From Ruminococcus sp. (GTDB lineage: Bacteria > Bacillota > Clostridia > Oscillospirales > Acutalibacteraceae), in assembly GCA_003521625.1 (NCBI GenBank), contig DPHV01000038.1:1-45744 (forward strand): a stretch of 45,744 bases of DNA. Direction: 5' to 3'. The notes below the pieces were generated by a model. It was not told the DNA's origin. It made no database searches and was given only the letters and a program-made list of their open reading frames with translations. Shown here one piece after another: positions 42,818 through 45,744 of this stretch. Made by a program: the position numbers and the translations under genes. Positions within the stretch are counted from its first letter, which is position 1; each line of letters opens with the position of its first letter.

Positions 42818-44155
42818 ATGAGCCTTGACAATAATAATTTTACGCAGAATAATTTTGAACAGCAAAGGCGCCGTAAGGCTGAAAACTTTCACCTTAATAT
42901 ACGTGACAACTACGATGATGACGGTGAAAACGGCTACAGTGAGTCCGACGAGCTTAATTCATACAGCGGTCAGGACGTAAAGGACGAGATTGCCCGACAG
43001 TCCAAAAATGCGCTTAAAAAGAAAAAGAAAGCCAAGAAAAAAGAGCTTAAAGCCAAGAATAAGCATAACCGCCGATATTTCAGGTGGTTCTGGATTGTTT
43101 CGGTTGTAACAGTCGGTGCAATGCTTTCTGTATTTTTAATAACGGGAATGAACGATTTGCTTGCAATCAACCGCACAGATTCCACGAAGGTCAAAATTGA
43201 AATTCCCGAAAATCCTACACTTGACGACGTTGCCGACACACTCGCTAAAAACGGAATTATCGGCGAGCCGTCATATTTCAAAATGTTTGCAACAGTAACA
43301 AAATCAGCTGATGATTTTACTCAGGGCACATACGAAATAAGCAAAAATATGGACTATGAGGCTATAATAAATTATCTTTTAAGCTCAAACAACAGAACAG
43401 ATACCGTAAAGGTAATGATTACCGAAGGACAGAATGTGCTTGAAATTGCAAACACACTCAAAGAGAACGGAGTTTTAAGCAGTACGGACAAGTTCCTTGA
43501 GCTGTGCTCCTCCGATAAATTTGACAACGATTTCAGCTTCCTCAAAGCCATTAAGAACGGTAAGGACCGTTACTATAAGCTTGAGGGTTATCTCTATCCC
43601 GATACCTACGAGTTCTACAAGAATGAGGACGCCGAAAGCACAATATATAAGTTCCTCAACAACTACGAAATGAAGCTCAGTGAAAAGCAGGATGTAAGCG
43701 GTTACGACAAGCTTATGACTGTAAACAAGCTTATTGAAGACAGCGGAAGTGAGTATTCGCTTGACGAGATTATGACTATAGCTTCGATTATTCAGGCTGA
43801 GGCGGCTGATGTCGACGATATGTACAACGTATCTTCAATTCTCCACAACAGACTGTCCGCTGATGCTGATATGGGTGTTTCAAACCTCGGACTTGACTCA
43901 ACAAAGTTCTATCCATACAGAAGTGCTCTTGATGTTCCGAAAAGCGAGGGTAAGAATTATACCAGCAAGTACGATACCTACAACAAGGCCGGACTTCCCG
44001 CAGGACCTATCTGCAACCCCGGAATGGACGCAATCCTTGCGGCCATCAATCCAAACGATACAGGCTATTACTACTTCTGCCACGATAAGGACGGAAACGC
44101 ATACTACGCTTCCACAATCTACGAGCACGAAGCAAATCTGGAGTATATACAATGA
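42818..44155 (+). CDS. Endolytic murein transglycosylase MltG
   Basis: A 445-residue protein with a long, charged cytoplasmic N-terminus (about 1-85, including KKKKKAKKKELKAKNKH), one transmembrane helix (about 88-110), a LysM-like segment, and the YceG/MltG catalytic domain. The catalytic Glu sits in IASIIQAEAADVDDMYNV, and AGLPAGPICNPG with YYYFCHDKDGNAYYASTI are family landmarks. It cleaves nascent glycan strands. The usual LQSDPTV-like motif is changed to MGVSNLGLDS. The ATG at 42818 follows AAGGA; an in-frame ATG at 42782 lies in the previous gene. Confidence 0.9.
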   Translation: MSLDNNNFTQNNFEQQRRRKAENFHLNIRDNYDDDGENGYSESDELNSYSGQDVKDEIARQSKNALKKKKKAKKKELKAKNKHNRRYFRWFWIVSVVTVGAMLSVFLITGMNDLLAINRTDSTKVKIEIPENPTLDDVADTLAKNGIIGEPSYFKMFATVTKSADDFTQGTYEISKNMDYEAIINYLLSSNNRTDTVKVMITEGQNVLEIANTLKENGVLSSTDKFLELCSSDKFDNDFSFLKAIKNGKDRYYKLEGYLYPDTYEFYKNEDAESTIYKFLNNYEMKLSEKQDVSGYDKLMTVNKLIEDSGSEYSLDEIMTIASIIQAEAADVDDMYNVSSILHNRLSADADMGVSNLGLDSTKFYPYRSALDVPKSEGKNYTSKYDTYNKAGLPAGPICNPGMDAILAAINPNDTGYYYFCHDKDGNAYYASTIYEHEANLEYIQ

Positions 44156-45372
44156 TAAAGAAACCTGAAATTTTGTCGCCGGCAGGCGATATGGAGTGCC
44201 TTGATTCGGCGCTGAAATTCGGCGCTGACGCAGTTTTCCTCGCAGGAAAAATGTTCGGAATGAGGTCAGCTCCGCAGAATTTTGACAATACACAGCTAAA
44301 GCTTGCGTGTGAAAAGGCTCACGCACTGGGTAAGAAGGTTCACGTAACCTGTAACGTTCTGCCACGCAATAAAGAGCTTGAATTTTTACCCGACTTTTTA
44401 TCCTATGCGCAGGAATGTGGAGTTGACGCTCTTATTATTGCCGACCTCGGCGTTTTTGAGGCGGCAAAGCGCTACGCTCCGAAGGTAGCACGCCACATTT
44501 CAACGCAGGCAGGCGTTACAAACTACGCAACGGCAAATACGCTCTACAATATGGGTGCGTCAAGAGTTGTGCTTGCAAGGGAAATTCCGCTTGACGAAAT
44601 TGCAGAAATGCGTGCAAAAATTCCTCCCGAGCTTGAAATTGAGTGCTTTGTTCACGGCGCAATGTGCGTTTCGTTTTCGGGCAGATGCCTGATTTCAAGC
44701 TATATGACAGGCAGAGATGCAAACCACGGTGACTGCGCACAGCCTTGCCGCTGGAAATATCACCTCTTTGAAGAAAACAGAGAGGGACAGTATTTCCCTG
44801 TTGAGGAAACCTCCGACGGCACTTATCTTTACAATTCAAGGGATTTGTGTATGATTGAGCATATTCCCGAGCTTGTAAAGGCAGGCGTTTCAAGCTTTAA
44901 GATTGAGGGCAGAGCAAAGTCTGCCTATTACACAGCCGTAACGACAAACGCTTACCGCCACGCAGTAGACGATTATTTTGAAAATATGAGTGATGATTAT
45001 AAGCTAAAGCCTTGGATTAAGGAGGAGCTTGAAAAAATCAGCCACAGGGAATACAACACAGGCTTTTACTTCAATCACGAGCCGGGACAGGTTACGGGCA
45101 ACGGAGGATATATTCGCCACTATGACGCAGTTGCAGTGTGCGAAAAGTCGATTGACGATACAACCTCGCTTATTTCACAGCGCAATAAGTTCCTTGTAGG
45201 CGATACTCTCGACGTTCTCCCTCCGAGCGGAATACCGTTTAATATAAAATGTATTTCGCTTAAAAACGAAGACGGAGAATTTGTTGACAGCGCTCCGCAC
45301 CCGACTCAAAAGCTCTTTATGCAGTCCGACAAAGCTGTTCCGACAGGCTCGGTAATAAGGAAACGCAAATAA
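44152..45372 (+). CDS. U32-family peptidase-like protein (TrhP-like)
   Basis: A 406-residue member of the U32 family. PEILSPAGDMECLDSALKFG starts the barrel. The signature runs through EIECFVHGAMCVSFSGRCLI to NHGDCAQPCRW, with the conserved Cys (about residues 172-202). The C-terminal part includes FKIEGRAKSAYYTA. Several family members hydroxylate tRNA U34 (TrhP) or 23S rRNA (RlhA) using prephenate rather than acting as peptidases. The ATG overlaps the mltG stop (ATGA). It is the last gene of the operon; no clear terminator follows before the next promoter. Confidence 0.9.
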   Translation: MIKKPEILSPAGDMECLDSALKFGADAVFLAGKMFGMRSAPQNFDNTQLKLACEKAHALGKKVHVTCNVLPRNKELEFLPDFLSYAQECGVDALIIADLGVFEAAKRYAPKVARHISTQAGVTNYATANTLYNMGASRVVLAREIPLDEIAEMRAKIPPELEIECFVHGAMCVSFSGRCLISSYMTGRDANHGDCAQPCRWKYHLFEENREGQYFPVEETSDGTYLYNSRDLCMIEHIPELVKAGVSSFKIEGRAKSAYYTAVTTNAYRHAVDDYFENMSDDYKLKPWIKEELEKISHREYNTGFYFNHEPGQVTGNGGYIRHYDAVAVCEKSIDDTTSLISQRNKFLVGDTLDVLPPSGIPFNIKCISLKNEDGEFVDSAPHPTQKLFMQSDKAVPTGSVIRKRK

Positions 45373-45385
45373 TAATAAAAAACTG

Positions 45386-45414
45386 TTGACAAGTAAATAA
45401 AACGGTCATATAAT
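45386..45414 (+). promoter_or_regulatory. Sigma-A promoter of the T-box leader
   Basis: Perfect consensus: TTGACA (45386-45391), 17-base spacer, TATAAT (45409-45414). Confidence 0.93.
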
Positions 45415-45420
45415 TTAGAA

Positions 45421-45668
45421 GATAAATATTTTTATTCGGCAATGACGGGATGAGTCGTTTTGAATCCTTACAGAGAGAAGCTGTCCGGTGCAAAGCTTCA
45501 GGTGAAAATCCGACAGGCTGCCCCCGAGCTCCGTGTGAATAAGCACGGCGTATGCCTGCGTTAAAGGCTTGTAATCCGATGATTACTCAAAGCGGACGTT
45601 TACGTCAATTTGGGTGGTACCGCAGGAAATTCCTGTCCCATATTTTCATATGGGGCAGTTTTTATTTT
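45421..45668 (+). promoter_or_regulatory. T-box riboswitch leader
   Basis: A full T-box leader. AGAGAG at the start of the distal stem I (about 45473), a stem I distal arm CTGT-CGG / CCGACAG, a CCGTG / CACGG hairpin (45531-45548), and the conserved T-box sequence TGGGTGGTACCGC (45611-45623) are visible. It is followed by the terminator CTGTCCCATA (45633-45642) / TATGGGGCAG (45649-45658) and a T run. Binding of uncharged tRNA to the T-box prevents the terminator. The specifier codon lies in the 3' side of stem I (about 45518-45530, GCTGCCCCCGAGC); I could not fix the frame, and GCC (Ala) or CCC (Pro) are possibilities. The controlled gene, probably an aminoacyl-tRNA synthetase or amino-acid gene, lies beyond the window. 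No gene start is seen in 45669-45744. Confidence 0.9.
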
Positions 45669-45744
45669 ATACAAATATTTCAGTAAATTGTTGCGGGTGA
45701 CACATAGTCGCTCAAAATAAAAAGACTAACTATAAAAAGTCAAG

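Noticed and set aside
45421..45668. Cobalamin or other metabolite riboswitch
   Set aside because: TGGGTGGTACCGC followed by a terminator, and the AGAGAG stem I element, fit a T-box and not a B12 box.
1..45744. CRISPR arrays, tRNA/rRNA genes, prophage or insertion sequences
   Set aside because: No regularly spaced repeats, cloverleaf sequences, transposase or phage genes were found on either strand.

Overview
The window reads as a chromosomal segment of a low-GC, Gram-positive anaerobe of the Clostridia, most likely a Ruminococcus-like gut member of the Oscillospiraceae. The evidence is the oxygen-sensitive class III ribonucleotide reductase, FtsEX with an M23 hydrolase, a T-box leader, consensus sigma-A promoters, AT-rich spacers, and three secreted proteins with dockerin modules (two papain-like proteases and one CotH protein), as found in cellulosome- or amylosome-forming ruminococci. 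I found no phage, insertion sequence, CRISPR array, tRNA or rRNA gene.

Layout. 1-421: small palindromic repeats and AT-rich spacer. 422-7744: a PucR/CdaR-like regulator, the ftsE-ftsX-M23 hydrolase division cluster, a hypothetical gene, greA and lysS. 7745-13050: a dockerin/CotH secreted protein, then an ECF-type sigma factor with its membrane anti-sigma factor. The leader of the sigma gene, including its first codons, is duplicated in front of the CotH gene. 13203-17231: a Nudix hydrolase and the nrdD-nrdG pair, divergent from a Crp/Fnr-type regulator. A palindrome between them sits where it could activate nrdDG and repress the regulator. 17413-21395: an EF-G-like GTPase with a degenerate guanine-recognition motif, and ilvD. 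21650-28349: two tandem, large papain-dockerin proteins with matching promoters. 28410-33595 (minus strand): glgX, then the nadB-nadC-thiT unit with a palindrome in the nadB leader. 33753-36934: a small membrane protein, hflX, a PAP2 phosphatase, a 74-residue protein and a left-handed beta-helix protein. 36993-38264 (minus): a CLC transporter of the fluoride-exporter type. 38447-45372: a tightly packed eight-gene operon (thyX, tmk, a DUF2156 protein, a GNAT, a DJ-1 protein, 5-formyl-THF cyclo-ligase, mltG, a U32 protein). 45386-45744: a consensus promoter and a T-box leader whose regulated gene lies beyond the window.

How it fits together. Most genes are housekeeping: dNTP supply (nrdDG, thyX, tmk), NAD synthesis (nadBC), wall and division (ftsEX, M23, mltG), translation (lysS, EF-G-like, hflX, U32), glycogen or starch use (glgX). 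The accessory content is the secreted dockerin set and the sigma/anti-sigma pair. The most notable observations are the shared sigma/CotH leader, the Crp/Fnr operator geometry at nrdD, the three inhibitor-I9-like repeats after an internal dockerin in the CotH protein, and the half-degenerate dockerins of the tandem proteases. Functions are assigned from recognised motifs and family knowledge; no database search was run.
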